64,000 nt of DNA from Phocoena phocoena (GCF_963924675.1 NC_089238.1:41868879-41932878); one strand, 5' to 3'. Shown: positions 35,709 to 52,010, counted from the first letter of the stretch. Notes: generated by a model from the sequence alone, not told the origin. A program made the numbers and translations.

Positions 35709-35812
35709 GGGACTTCCCTAGCGGTCCACTCGGCGCTTCCACTGCAGGGGGCATGGGTTCGATCCCTAGTCAGGGAACTAAGATCCTGCATGCTGCATGA
35801 TGCGGCCAAAAC
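35709..35812 (+). mobile_element. Short-form CHR SINE
   Basis: gggacttccctagcggtcca head, B-box-like GGTTCGATCCC, and a short A-rich end. The 10-bp duplication aaaatagtaa lies at 35697-35706 and 35813-35822. Confidence 0.88.
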
Positions 35813-35854
35813 AAAATAGTAACCATAGCAAGCACTTAACACTCTTCTTAGTGC

Positions 35855-36015
35855 CTTATGTAAGTCAGCTGATCCAGTCCTCAAAGAGGAAACTGAGGCA
35901 CAGAGAAATTAAATCAGTTGCCAAGTTCATGACGATTGGAAGTGGCAAAGTTGGGATTTGAATGTAGGCAGTTGGTTCCTGTATCTGTGCTCTTAACCAC
36001 TCCTCTATATTGTCT
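35855..36015 (-). mobile_element. MIR SINE, antisense
   Basis: 'gaggaaactgaggcacagag', 'gggatttgaatgtaggcagt' and 'ctgtgctcttaaccactcct' are the antisense MIR core. Confidence 0.85.
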
Positions 36016-36424
36016 CTCAATAAATGTTTCAATTCGTTTATAAGATTACTTTTGTGCCCTTGAAAAAGAAGCGAGTTGCCATGTAAGAAAAGCTACTGAC
36101 AGGAAGGGTCATGTAGCTCTGTTTTAATAGCACTTGTTTTTGGCAGTGAAACTTCAGAAGACCATATATTCCCACTGATTTGAAAAACCAGGTGTTTCCA
36201 TCCCACATAATTTCTGTCTCTTCTTTTTAGATGTTCCTTCTTATGTAGCATCCAACACTTGCCATGTCATCAGTGCCATACCAGCTGCCTTGGGTGGACT
36301 GCAAGTTTGAACATGATTGGACACCTGACAGTCTTAGTATTTCAGCCATTGAGTCCTCCTGTAGTCAGACCACTCTTGTCCATTCTCATTGAAAAAGTGG
36401 GAGATTTGGCCTGGCTTTTAACTA

Positions 36425-36845
36425 ATTCTTCATTCATTTGTTTTTCATTTGACAAATACTTACTGAGCACTTACTCTGTGCCAGTTATGAGACTACAACC
36501 AAGCCTTATGCTAGGTGTGGGGGATCCAGCTCTGAACACAGCGAAGTTCCTGTCCTTGTGGAGCTGACATGCTAGAGAGGAGAGTTAGGTAACAAAGAAG
36601 CAAGTGTGTAAACAAATATATACTGTGCCAGATGGAGTAAGTGCGAAGGAGATGAATCTAGTAAGGCAAGGGACATGGAGGGAGTTTGCTGTTGTATGTG
36701 AACTTGGATGGACAGGAGAAGCTTCACTGATGAGTGACTTAAGCAGAGCCCTGCAGGGAGCAGGAGCTGACCCGGGCAGGTACATGGGGAGAGAGCATTC
36801 TGGGCTTCGGCTTTTACTGTGAGTGAGATGGGAAGCCAAAGCAGA
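36425..36845 (-). mobile_element. L2 LINE fragment, antisense
   Basis: 'tactgagcacttactctgtg', 'ccttgtggagctgacatgct' and 'ggagagagcattctgggctt' follow the antisense L2 order. Confidence 0.75.
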
Positions 36846-37039
36846 GGAATGAAATGCTCTAACTTGTTTTGAAAGATCTTTGTGTCTTCTTCTACGACAG
36901 TTCTTTCAGTGTCTCATGAAAACTCTTGAAGTTTCTTGTAGTCTCAGAAATGCTTGGCCCCAGTGTGTACTGGTGGAGAAGGAGCCTTAACTCTGGGGAA
37001 ACTTGTCTTTGGCTGCAAACTGAAGGAATTCTTCTTTGT

Positions 37040-37180
37040 GTGTGTTTGTCATGTGCCAGGTATGTTAGAGGACACAGACAAAGGACCCAATCTCTTTCCC
37101 CAAGGAAATCTCAGTAGAGTGTGAAACACAGAGGAATAAATAAACAGTGGACTAGAGTGATCTCCTAGGACAAGCCCAAG
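37040..37180 (-). mobile_element. L2 LINE fragment, antisense
   Basis: 'tgtcatgtgccaggtatgtt', 'gaggacacagacaaaggacc' and 'gaataaataaacagtggact'. Short and diverged. Confidence 0.5.
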
Positions 37181-37973
37181 GTGCTGAGGGAACACGGAGC
37201 TGGGACCCTCAGGTAAACTGTCACGGTTTACCTGACAGCAAGAAAGTCACATTGATCAAGTGTTAGCCAGGCAGAGAAAGAGGGGAAGTGTAACTTGTTT
37301 TGATGTAAAATTGAACAAACCAACCACCATAGGCTCTTCTGATGTGATCTGATCTGGGGGTCATACCTGTGGTTCTTGGGCATCTGAAGAAAGCTGTCCT
37401 CCCTGTTGCATGGTCCAGACTTGGGCCCTGTCTGTTCCGTGACAGTGCTTGCTGGTAGGGAAGGAACATAAGGGATAGGACCAACCCTTCCACAGTCTCT
37501 GTACTGGGAATTCAGGTTTTTCCTCTCTGTTGATGTCAAGATTTAATCTGTTTGGAGAGCATTATTATTGCTCTCCGATTTCTCCTTGTTCTTGTCAAGA
37601 ACTGTATTGCTTAAAACCAAATCTTGATAGGCTCTTTCATCTTTATCATTCTCCATGAAAAGTAAATATGATTTAAGGGAACCACAGCGAGAGGCCCATC
37701 CCTGGTACAGCAAATAAGGTACGCCCCAGGTGACAAGTGCAGGAGCAAGCCACTTGTAAGGTAGTGCCCAGAATTCCACGAACCTGAGCTTTGGGGTCTG
37801 ATGCAGAGCTATCACCTCTGATCCACTAAATGATCTGAATTGATTACCAGATTTGCCACAACCAGTGCGGTTTCCTAAGTGACAGCTCATGCACTGAGAT
37901 GAGGGCTCGGGTAGATGTCCTGGGAAACCTCAAGGAAGCAACGGAGCCACCACGGCTCTGTTCCACGTCAGGT

Positions 37974-38140
37974 TTTTCTTTTTAAGTCTTTATAGAATTT
38001 GTTACAATATTGCTTCATTTTATGTTTTGGTTTTTTAGCCCTGAGGCATGTGGGATCCTAGCTCCCAGACCAGGGATCGAACCTGCAACCCCCTGCATTG
38101 GAAGGCAAAGTCCTAACCACTAGACCACCAGGGAAGTCCC
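37974..38140 (-). mobile_element. Short-form CHR SINE, antisense
   Basis: 'gtgggatcctagctcccaga', 'ccagggatcgaacctgcaac' and the head ccaccagggaagtccc. The flanks ccacgtcaggt (37963-37973) and ccatgtcaggt (38141-38151) are an 11-bp duplication with one mismatch. Confidence 0.9.
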
Positions 38141-38151
38141 CCATGTCAGGT

Positions 38152-41100
38152 AAAGCAAAGCATGTGGGAATTAGAGGCCACCCTGCCTTTGCTGGTAAAG
38201 TTTCTTAGTTTACAAAATAGAAGGACAGATGGTCTAGTTTCGAACAAGTTAGCAGACTGAATTTTAGCAGGAGATTTTAGGGAAAGGGATGAAGGTGCAG
38301 CTGGAAAGTTGAAATCATGCTTTCTTGATACCTCAATTCTGCTACCTCTCTTCTGGAATTCTCCAAAGTTGGTTTTTGGTACTCTTGCCATCTGTTTTAT
38401 CTTTATTTATATTTCTGATTATGCTTTGTGCGTGCCAGCTGTTTGGGGAGTGATGTTTTCTGTATTTCTGTTGGCTCCTATCAAGTGTGAAATTGCTTAA
38501 ACTGACCTTTAGCGTTTCCAAAGCAGTTGTCATTTTTGTCTCTGCATGGCTTTCAAAAATGGATATGATTTACATAATTTAGCCAATAAAAAAAAAATCC
38601 TTCCATAGTTTGGTTTACTAGAATAGGTACATTGACCCTTAGGGCAGGTAACATGAAGATCCCATGGAATGGGTTTCTGCCCTTTAGGAAGACTTCCAAT
38701 TCATACATTAGTAAAGACCTTACATCATCTATCTTTCCGCCAAAGCTTTTAGGCGGGGGTGGAAGGCAGTGTTGAGTATGTCCTTGGGGTTGGAGGTGAG
38801 AGAGACTGGCCATGGGGGCGACTTGTTCAGACTGGACAGATGGAAGAGAGTGGCCATGAGACCTCCCTGCTTCTGGTGTTTGACGAGGAGGCTACCCCAG
38901 TGGCTTGTAGAAGAGCAACGTTACGAGTTGGTTGTGGGAGCTTGACATGAACAGAGGCTGTTCTTATCTTTCAATGATATCTGCAAGACCATATTAAAAT
39001 TCTGATGCTTTAAAAACATTTTGCACAACCGAACATTGTTCCTTTCATGGGATTTGGTCCTGTGACAGAGGTGTTGAGGAAGGTCCAGGAACTCTTCTGT
39101 TCACAGGCTTCTTCCTGATTGTCTTGGATGGCTGATTGCAGGTGGACTTGGTACGATCTGGTGCATAAATCACTAAGAGCAGGAGGCCATTCCGGCTGAT
39201 CTCAGTAGGGCTTGTAACAGCCAGCTCCTCCCGGTCACACCTGCAGGGCGGCACTGGCATGCAGGGACTGGCCTTGCAGGGGAAGCCCTTTTCCAGCCAG
39301 GGTGCTTCTGCCCCTCCTGATTGTGGAATAAATGCCCGACAGTCAGAGCTGGCACTACACTGAGCCCTGAGGCAGAGGCATGGCCCACCAGCATAGTGAG
39401 GTAGAACAGAGGTGGTAAAGCTGGACACCGGTGGGATTCCAGGCTCGGAGGCTTTTGCCCGCCAAATGTGGAAACACGGGCCCAAAACTAAACCTAGAGG
39501 GAAGCTGGCAAAAGGCTTGGGGGAGTCTGAGCATTACATGGCCCTGGGCTGGCTTTCATACTTTAGTTATCAGACTGAATAAGCTAATCTTTTATGTGTC
39601 AGGAAGGACTCGACCTAGCTCTAACTTGTTTCTCTGATTTCAGCTCTTACCTCTTAAATACTAAGCCTGCAAGTGGAGGTACCTATTATATTGTTGCCTG
39701 TTTGGAGGTCACCCAAGGGACTCCTCCTAGGACTGAATTGCTTCTACTGTTAATGCTAGAGGCATGGAAGCCACTGATGACCTCGAGTCAGGGTTCCAGG
39801 TCAAAAGCAGAAGCAGCTTGCTGGGTCTTATTGAAAAACATCCCCCAAAGAGTTGAGCTTTTCTGGGATTTCCCTTCACTTGTAAGCATCAAGTTTGTCT
39901 AATAGATGTACAACTTGATTAAATGCCAGTGCATCACAGATGCAATTATATTTAAGAACAAGCTACTTCTTCTAATCCCTTTGCCATCACTGATTAATTA
40001 GACACTTTGAACTATGCCCAACTGTTTGAAAGCTGTGAAAAATACAACCTGCATAGTTAAAATTTCTGCACATGCCTATTTCCTCATTTGTGCCTGGATT
40101 CTTTTTTTAAACCTTTTAAAAAACCATTCTTTAAACATAATATGTATTTATACATGTTCCCAAGCACACAATCTGGCTATTTTCTTATCATGGTTAGAAA
40201 GCCTTCCACAGTTGGCCAAGATATACACTCACACAGTAAATCACATAACAAAGTATGTGAGAGACCAACTGAAATTTAGACTTACCTTCAGATTTTTTCT
40301 GTCATTGGTCACACTTTCAAAATTTTTGTTTTTACCTTTTCATTCTTGCACAAATACCTCAGAAAGGTTTGTTGCTGTTTGTTGTTGTTGTTTTCTAATG
40401 GTATCTCTTTATGGAGGTTTTAGAATATTTTTGTGTCTACCCGGAGCAGGGTGGGGGCAGGATGGCTGGTACAGGATATAGAAAATTTCTCATTTTATGA
40501 CATATAATTATCAGCTATATATCTGCAAGTAAACATTACCATGTTTTGCAAGTAATTTGTAAGTCCTTTCTGTTATAGAGCTGTCTTCTAAAGTAAATGA
40601 GCACTGAAAGAACCATTCCACAAATGGAGAATCCCAGGCAGGGAGTCTCAGCAATTGGCCCCTGGTAACTCACGTGGGTGTACACTAGAATTGTAGTGTA
40701 CCAGGACGTCTGGACACGCTAGAAGAAGATCAGTTTGAATATTTATGTATTTCTCTATCCCTGGGCTGAAACTTTCATCAGTTGGCACGTTGATATTCAT
40801 GCCAGACCTTGAACTCTGAAGTCTACTTAGCTAAATCTCCATGGTCCTCCGTCCCTAGAAGCCACTGTGTTTCAGACCATTTTTTCTTCCTTCAATTTGA
40901 TGTCCCCAGAGTGGGGCAAGTAACAGTTCTTCCCACTTTTGAGGAAATACTCACCTTTGACCATACCTTTATTATATACCTGTATTCCTTCCCACTCCCT
41001 AGTCTCCCTCCTGAATTCCAAACCAGATTTTGGCCCTTTCCAGAAAAGCCAGACTAAATCAAGATCTCTACCACTATATCTCTCCCTCTTCATGGAGAAT

Positions 41101-41230
41101 GAGGAAGCAACCCACCGCTGTAAGCCAGATTGTTTGTGATGAATGTGTAGAATATGGAACACAGTTGAAAGGTTTTAGGTAATTGTGCAATCCTGATTGT
41201 TATTGACTTCTTTTTCCCTCACCCTCCTAG
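38152..41230 (+). other. Largely single-copy intron ending at a TANGO6 exon
   Basis: About 3 kb with no repeat I recognise. Around 38730-39500 it is locally richer in G+C than its surroundings, and the minus strand has a 146-codon open frame (39045-39485) with no domain I know. I see no coding exon here. The last bases form the acceptor for the exon at 41231. Confidence 0.5.
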
Positions 41231-44435
<3,205 letters not shown>

Positions 44436-44449
44436 AAAAAGCCATATTG

Positions 44450-44641
44450 GGGCTTCCCTGGTGGCACAGTGGTTGAGAGTCCGCCTGCTGATGTAGGGGA
44501 CACGGGTGCGTGCCCCGGTCCGGGAGGATCCCACATGCTGCAGAGCGGCTGGGCCCGTGAGCCATGGCTGCTGGGCCTGCATGTCCGGAGACTGTGCTCC
44601 GCAGCAGGAGAGGCCCGTGTACCACAAAAAAAAAAAAAAAA
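44450..44641 (+). mobile_element. CHR-type SINE with internal deletion
   Basis: Good head and long A tail; the body reads caggagaggcccgtgtaccac, missing the same internal segment as the copy at 15852. The exact 14-bp duplication aaaaagccatattg is at 44436-44449 and 44642-44655. Confidence 0.94.
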
Positions 44642-44815
44642 AAAAAGCCATATTGAAGTTCTAGAACTAAAACTATAATATCTGAGTTTTTAAAAAAAAT
44701 AATTTAATGGAATTAAAAGCAGAATGGAGATGACCAAGGAAAGAGTAAGTGAATTAGCAGGTAGAGCAATAGAAATTATCCAGTGTGGAGAGCAGAAAGA
44801 AAAGAAAAATATATT

Positions 44816-45682
44816 TTTAAAATTTTACTGAAGTATAGTTGATTCACAATGTTAATTTCTTCTGTACAGCAAAGTGACTCCGTTTTTTAAAAAAATATAT
44901 ATGTATATATATACATACATATGTGTGTGTGTGTGTGCGTGTGTATTCTTTTCTATTACAGTTTATCATAGAATGTTGAATATAGTTCCCTGTGCTATAC
45001 AGTATGATCCTATTGTTTGTCCATCCTATATACAATAGTTTGCCTCTGCAAATCCCAGACTCCCATTCCTTCTCTCCCCTACCCCACCTCCCTGTTGGCA
45101 ACCACAAGTCTATTCTCTGTATCTGTGAGTCTGTTTTTGTTTGGTAGATATGTTGATTTGTATCATATTTTAGATTCCACATAGAATTGCTATCATATGG
45201 TATTTGCCTTTCTCTTTCTGACTTTACTTCACTTAGTATGATAATCTCTAGGTCCATCCATGTTGCTGCAAATGGAATTATTTCATTCTTTTTGATGGCA
45301 GAGTAATATTCCAGTGTATATATACCCCATATCTTCTTTATCCATTCCTCTGTTTACGGACATTTAGGTTGCTTCAGTGTCTTGGCTATTGTGAATAGTG
45401 CTGCTATGAACATAGGGGTGCATGTATCTTTTTGAATTATAGTTTTGTCTGGATATATGCCTAGGAGTGGAATTGCTGAATCATACAGCAACTCTATTTT
45501 TAGTTTTTGGAGGAACCTCCATACTGGTTTTCCATAGTGGCTGCACCAATTTACATTCCCACCAACAGTGTAAGAGGGTTCTCTTTTCTCCACACTCTCT
45601 CCAGCATGTGTTATTTGTAGGCTTTTTAATGATGGCTATTCTGACTGTTGTGAGGTGGTACCTCACTGTAGTTTTGATTTTC
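44816..45682 (-). mobile_element. 5'-truncated L1, 3'-UTR plus ORF2 C-terminus, antisense
   Basis: 3' end ('attttactgaagtatagttg') through the 3'-UTR to ORF2. The minus strand encodes ORF2p C-terminal blocks [18 protein letters not shown] (frame in 45481-45684) and MFIAALFTIAKTLKQPKCP (45354-45593), split by a frameshift. About 870 bp. The flanks aagaaaaatatattttt and aagaaaaagatttttga may be a decayed duplication. Confidence 0.9.
44888..44945. repeat. (TA)n/(GT)n microsatellite
   Basis: A run of TATA units followed by nine or so GT units, inside the L1 3'-UTR. Confidence 0.85.
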
Positions 45683-46049
45683 AAGAAAAAGATTTTTGAA
45701 TGAGTGATTTGGTGTGACCAGAGGCTCTCAGAATCCTAACCTGATATTTCCCTTAGGAGCAGTGGTTCAGTATCCATTAATTCAGTGTTCACACAACTTT
45801 GTAGAACACAACTACCATACATAATGAGAATCAACTGTATGTACAATGGGAAAAAAATTGATTATCTTAAGAATCAGTGATTTGGGGTTGACCATAGTTC
45901 TAGATTTATTTAGGTAATTACTACTACAGTCCTCTGCATAGTTTACTGAAAGTTGACTTCTTAGAAGAACTGTGAAATACTGGAGAACTTCACACAAGGT
46001 TTTGTAGTGACTAAGTATGGTGACATTTTAATACTGAAACTTTCTCCCT

Positions 46050-46411
46050 TGCTTTTTTTTTTTTAATTAAAAAAATTTTTTTCTCTTTTGGCTGCGTTGG
46101 GTCTTTGTTGCTGCATGCAGGCTTTCTCTAGTTGCGTTGAGTGGGGGCTACTTTTCGTTGCGGTGCGTGGGCTTCTCATTGCTGTGGCCTGTCTTGTTGC
46201 AGAGCACTAGCTCTAGGCGCCCGGGCTTCAGTAGTTGTGACACGTGGGCTCAGTAGTTGTGGCTCATAGGCTCTAGAGCGCAGGCTCAGTAGCCGTGGCG
46301 CACGGGCTTAAGTTGATCCGCGGCATGTGGGATCTTCCCAGACCAGGTCTCGAACCCATGTCCCCCACATTGGCAGGCGGATTCTCAACTACTGCGCCAC
46401 CAGGGAAGTGC
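46050..46411 (-). mobile_element. Extended-form CHR SINE, antisense
   Basis: T-rich tail, 'ggctgcgttgggtctttgtt', a series of 'gtagttgtgg...ggctc' modules, and the head gcgccaccagggaagt. About 360 bp, the longest of this form here. Confidence 0.9.
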
Positions 46412-47038
46412 CTAATCCCTAATTTTAAATGACAAAAGAATAGTCTATTCTCTATCTAGTGAGAGTTAAATAGTAGGCTTTAGAATTCATTCCTTCAAGA
46501 TGACAGCCAACCCTAACACCATCTCATATCTTCAAAAATAAGCAAAACCTGGAAGCATCTTAAGGGGGAAGAGTTTGGGATTAATTATTAATTGATGGCT
46601 GAATCAGGTTCACAGCCAAATCCAGGCCTCCACCCAGGAATGTTTTTTAATTCCTTCTTTCGAGTCCAATATTGAATTCTGTTGCTAGAAGCCTATTCTT
46701 AGTAACATTAGGAATAGTGGTTTCACTAACTTTTGTGCAGTTGGAAGTTACTCTCCTACTTCTTTGTGAGAGAGAAAGCAAACTGTGGCTAAAAAGAAAA
46801 CAGTTTGTGTATGATGTTATGCTTGTTTAATGACAGCAGTTACACATGGTCCATACAAAAAGATTAGTGCATGCGTCCTGGGTTCACCTTGTGCTTGTCT
46901 GTCCAGACCGAGAACTAGGACCTGAGGGAGGATGTGACACTTAATCTCTGACACAGCACAAGCAGCAAGTTATAAGTGAAAGGACAGACTGAATGGAAAC
47001 TTTCCTTCCTTTGGCTTTGTTTTATCCTGAAAGTTATT

Positions 47039-47262
47039 ATTTTTTTTCTTCCCTTTTTTTTTTTATTTTTTGCGGTAGGCGGGCCTCTCACTGTCGCGGC
47101 CTCGCCCATTGTGGAGCACAGGCTCTGGACGCGCAAGCCCAGCAGCCATGGCTCACGGGCCCAGCCGCTCCGCGGCATGTGGGATCCTCCTGGACCGGGG
47201 CACGAACCCGTGTCCCCTGCATCAGCAGGCGGATTGTCAACCACTGCGCCACCAGGGAAGCC
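47039..47262 (-). mobile_element. CHR-type SINE, antisense
   Basis: Full-length copy with a T-rich tail interrupted by C and A. The exact 13-bp duplication cctgaaagttatt lies at 47026-47038 and 47263-47275. Confidence 0.94.
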
Positions 47263-47828
47263 CCTGAAAGTTATTTTGAGAGCATTTGTTGTGGGGTTTT
47301 CTTGTGTGTGTGTGCGCTATGGATATAGTTAAATGAGCCCAGTTTCCTTCCCAGAGTTAGTTCCACAGACACTGCTCCTTTTAACAGATCAAAGGCTCCA
47401 TGTGAGGAGCAAATGAAAAGAACATTTATATTAAAATGACTGGGATCCAGGTAATAATTACTCCTCTTGTAAACTTTGAAAAAGTGCTTGGGAGAGTCAT
47501 TTCAGACCGAAATTAAGGAGTATCGCTCCTTCCTGGGAGCATAAAGCTACGGCCAGTTTACCAGGGCAGCAGTTCTGTTGGTCATCCGCTACTGTCCCAG
47601 GCTTGGGTGTTTACACATTGATAGTATTGATAAGTGGCATTTAATGAGAATTTAGCATTTTTGGATATTGTTTACGATGCTGTAGAGGCAGAGGCATAGA
47701 GAGATTTTAAAATATATTGTAAGTTTATAAATGTTTCTTCCCCTACAGACACTTCCCTCTGACTCACTCTTAAACATTCTCCTTGCTGTTGCTGCATTTC
47801 AATCTTAGAAGAAAAAATCCTCTTAGGC

Positions 47829-48297
47829 CCCATATCAGTTTCCTAGGGCTGCTGTAACAAAGTACCACAAATCGGGTGCTTAAAACAACAAATATTTACT
47901 TATATATAGTTCTGGAGGCCAGAAGTCCCCAAATCAAGGTGGGCCATGCTCCCTCTGAAGCCTGTAGGGAAATCCTTGCCTTTCCCCAGCTTCCAGTGGT
48001 TTGCTGGCAATCCTTAGTGTTTATTGACTTGCAGCTGTGTTACTCCAGTCTCTGCCTTTGTGGTCACATGCATTCTCCCTGTGTGTCTCTGTCATGTAAA
48101 CATGGCTTTCTTCTTGTAAGGATACCAGTCATATTGGGTTAGGGGCCCACCCTGCTCCAGTATGACCTTATCTTAACTAGTTACATCACAACAACTCTGT
48201 TTCCAAATAAGGTAAGGTCACACTCTGAGGTACTGGGGGTTAAGACCTCAACATACACTTTTAGGGGGAGCGGGGGACATGATCCAACCCATAGCAG
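47829..48297 (-). mobile_element. Antisense MaLR-type LTR
   Basis: Starts 'tatcagtttcctagggctgc' 'tgtaacaaagtaccacaaat' and continues 'agttctggaggccagaagtc', 'gtttccaaataaggtaaggt' and 'catgatccaacccatagcag', as in antisense MaLR-type solo LTRs. Near complete at about 470 bp. No internal retroviral genes. Family assignment is from memory. Confidence 0.65.
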
Positions 48298-48929
48298 ACC
48301 CTTAGCATTCCATAGTCCTTTCTGTCTTGTGCTTATGCTTCTCCATCTGTTCATTATTGCTGTATCTTGAGAAGAGCCTGTTCTGAGTGGAGTGTCTCAA
48401 ATATAAGAGACAACAACGATGATAATTATAGTGGAGGTGTTGTTATTATTATTATCACTCCCACCACCACAACCACTACTACTGTCTGGTCCATAGATTT
48501 GCTGGGTTTTTGAATGATTGTTTAAAACCCACCAAAGATAATTTTATATTCAATCTAAATGAATAGGCAGTTTCTTTCATGGCTGGAACTTTAGAACTCT
48601 ACACTTTGTCATGCCAGGCCCTCACCATTGGTCATCTCAGATTTTGGAAGGCAGACTCTGTTACATGGAATCCAGTCTTTCAACTCTGCAAGCATCTCAT
48701 GATTGCATACGTCACCTTGTTCCTCCTCATGATGGACACCAACTCGACTGGGAAAATGCATAAGAACCTAGAAGCTTTGTAGATATTAAACCAAAAGGAC
48801 TTACATGTTTGGACTTGATTTGACCTCCAACACTGTTTTCCCCCTTTTTTGCCTACCACTAGGAAACAGTGGGTAAGGTACCACAAAATAACAATAGTAA
48901 TGCTGTCTGTTCTCATAAAGCAGGCACTG

Positions 48930-49130
48930 AGCTATTGAGTTACTGTGTTGTCTCAGTTGATTCTCTCAGGAACTCTGAGGGGTAGGTGTTGTTACCCTCA
49001 TTTTACCGATGACTAAAGGAAGCCCCTCAGAGGTTAAGCAAACCACTCACGCTCACATGGCTAGTAAGTGGCAGAGATGGTTTAAACCCTGGCTGTGTGT
49101 CTCTAAGGCCTGTGCTCTAGCTGGCTGTAG
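48930..49130 (-). mobile_element. MIR SINE, antisense
   Basis: 'gtaggtgttgttaccctcat', 'catggctagtaagtggcaga' and 'ggcctgtgctctagctggct' follow the antisense MIR order. Confidence 0.75.
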
Positions 49131-51367
49131 TGTTGTGTGCCTTAAACTGCTTATTTTTTTTTAAAGAAAGAGCAGGTAAAGATTAGTTTTAAGGCAGAGA
49201 ATTACACCAGTAATAGGTGAAAAAGAATTACACCAGTAATAGGTTAAATTTCCCATGCTGAGAATGTTTAAAGCGACGTTCTGGTTAATTGAATACAGAC
49301 TTGTACTGAGTTCCAGTTCCTGTTTAGCCATATACTTTCTCTGTAAATAGCAAGCTCTCGTCACTTCTCTCTGGCAAGGTGTTGCCAAAAAATCGTGATG
49401 ACTTTCTTTACTTTCTAAGACCCAGTCAGACCAGAAGCACAACTTTTCAAATGTTCATTCTGACACATTAAAAACCAGATGTTTAGTCATTTAATGAATG
49501 CTTGCTTTTCTAAGGATCTCTACCATCTCTCAAATACAAGATTTCTATATGGAGTAGCAATTCAGAAGTCATGCCTTTAAACCCCTGAGGTAAAGAGGAT
49601 TTGCAGCTAGATAACCCTGGCGATTATCAGGGGCATTTTTCAGTAGCGTATTTGTCCCAGGATCCGAGCCAGGATCTGAGAAGGACAGGAAGGGTGTCAA
49701 GAGAGGAGCAGGACTAAGCTGGAGACAGTTGGTGAACAGAAGAGAGGCAAGGCCAGGTCCAGGCACACAAAGACACTTCTGCAAGGCCGCTGCTGCTGAC
49801 CCAAAGGAGGGTAGAATGAGTGTGCTCTGTTCATCAGTAGCATTATATCCCCTTCTCCCCATCACCTTGTAGTTTTTTCTTACATAATTTCTTAAATTGA
49901 GCTATAACTTATATCCTTAAAATTAAAGTCTACAATTCAGGGGCTTTAGTGTATTCTTTAAGTCGTGCAAACATCACCACCATCTAATTCCAGAACATTT
50001 TCATTACCCCTGAAGAGACGCCCCATACTCATTAGCAGTCACTCCCTCATTACCCCCTCCCTCCAACCCATGGCAACCATTAACCTACTTTCTGTTTATG
50101 GATTTGCCTTTTCTAGACATTTCGTGTAAAAGGAATTATACAATATGCCACCTTTTATGTTTGGCTCCTTTCACTTAGCATAATGTGGTCAAGGTTCATC
50201 CATATTGTAGCATGTATCAGGATTTCATTTCTCTTTACGGCTGAATAATATTCCATTGTATGGATCTAGCATATTTGTTTATCCATGCATTCATTGATGG
50301 ACATTTGGGTTGTTTCCACTTTTTGGCTATTTTAAATAATGTTGCTATGAACATTTGTGGACGAGTTTTTGTGCAACATATGTTTACAGTTTTCTTGGAT
50401 ATATACCTAGGAGTGGAATTGCTGGGTCATATGGTAACTTCATGTTTAGCTTTTTGAGGAACTGCCAGACTGTTTTCTAGCTGCACCATTTTTTATTTCC
50501 CCCAGCAATGCATGAGGGTTCCATATGTTCCACATTCTCATTAACACTTGTTATTGTCTATCATTTACTAGATTTATAGCCATCCTAATGGGTATAAAGT
50601 GGTGTAGTTTATTTGTTTAAAAATTTTTTTAACATCTTTATTGGAGTATAATTGCTTTACAATGGTGTGTTAGTTTCTGCTTTATAACAAAGTGAATCAG
50701 TTATACATATACATATGTTCCCATATCTCTTCCCTCTTGCGTCTCCCTCCCTCCCACCCTCCCTATCCCACCCCTCTAGGTGGTCACAAAGCACTGAGCT
50801 GATCTCCCTGTGCTATGTGGCTGCTTCCCACTAGCTATGTATTTTTACGTTTGGTAGTGTATATATGTCCATGCCACTCTCTCACTTTGTCACAGCTTAC
50901 CCTTCCCCCTCCCCATATCCTCAAGTCCATTCTCTAGTTGGTCTGTGTCTTTATTCCCGTCTTACCCCTAGGTTCTTCATGACCTTTTTTTTTTTTTTCC
51001 TTAGATTCCATATATATGTGTTAGCATACGGTATTTGTTTAGCATACGGTATTTGTTTTTCTCTTTCTGACTTCACTCTGTTTGACAGACTCTAGGTCCA
51101 TCCACCTCACTACAAATATCTGTTTCGTTTCTTTTTATGGCTGAGTAATATTCCATTGTATGTATGTGCCACATCTTCTTTATCAATTCATCCAATGATG
51201 GACACTTAGGTTGCTTCCATGTCCTGGCTATTGTAAATAGAGCTGCAATGAACATTTTGGTACATGACTCTTTTTGAATTATGGTTTTCTCAGGGTATGT
51301 GCCCAGTAGTGGGATTGCTGGGTCATATGGTAGTTCTATTTTTTTTTTTTTAAGGAACCTCCATACT

Positions 51368-52010
51368 TATTTTAAATTTTATTGAAGTATAGTTTGTTAG
51401 TTTCTGGTGTACAGCACAGTGATTCAGTTATACATATATATATTCTTTTTCATTATAGGTTATTATAAGATACTGAATATAGTTCCCTGTGCTATAAAGT
51501 TGTTTATCTTGTTGTTTATCTATTTCATATATATAGTAGTTTGTATCTGCTAATTCCAAACTCCTAATTTATCCCTCCTCCCCTTTGTCCCCTTTGGTAA
51601 CCATACGTTTGTTTTCTATGCCTGTGAATGTTTCTGTTTTGTAAATAAGTTCACTTGTATCATATTTTAGATTCCACATATAAGTGTTATCATATGATAT
51701 TTGTCTTTGTCAAATATCACTTAGTATGATAATTGCTAGGTCTATCCATGTTGCTGCAAATGGCATTATTTCATTCTTTTTTATGGTGTGTAGCATTCCA
51801 TTGTATATATGTTACCATATCTTCTTTATCCATTTATCTGTTGATGGACATTTAGATTGCTTCCATGTCTTGGCTATTGTATATGCTACAGTGAACATTG
51901 GAGTGCATATATCTTTTCAAATTATAGTTTTCTCTGGACGTATGCCCAGGATTGGGATTGCTGGATCATATGGCAATTCTATTTTTAGTTTTTTGAGGGA
52001 CCTCCATACT
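51368..52010 (-). mobile_element. L1 3' piece inside the younger L1, antisense
   Basis: A second L1 3' terminus ('attttattgaagtatagttt', 'gtttctggtgtacagcacag') appears in mid-ORF2 of the host L1. The piece ends at 52010 on acctccatact, the same 11-mer that precedes it at 51357-51367. It repeats L1 sequence already present at 51100-51350, so the two copies overlap in coverage. Confidence 0.8.

Noticed and set aside
36180..36240. Pyrimidine tract plus ag (tctcttctttttag) as a possible extra TANGO6 acceptor
   Set aside because: The sequence after it gives an early stop and no TANGO6-like residues, and the two real exons already join directly.
39045..39485. 146-codon minus-strand open frame as a protein gene
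   Set aside because: No domain, no homologous family I recognise and no splice or promoter evidence; kept only as a low-interest G+C-rich patch.
48419..48482. Short ATT and CCA triplet runs as a functional repeat
   Set aside because: Ordinary low-complexity intron sequence with too few units to mean anything.
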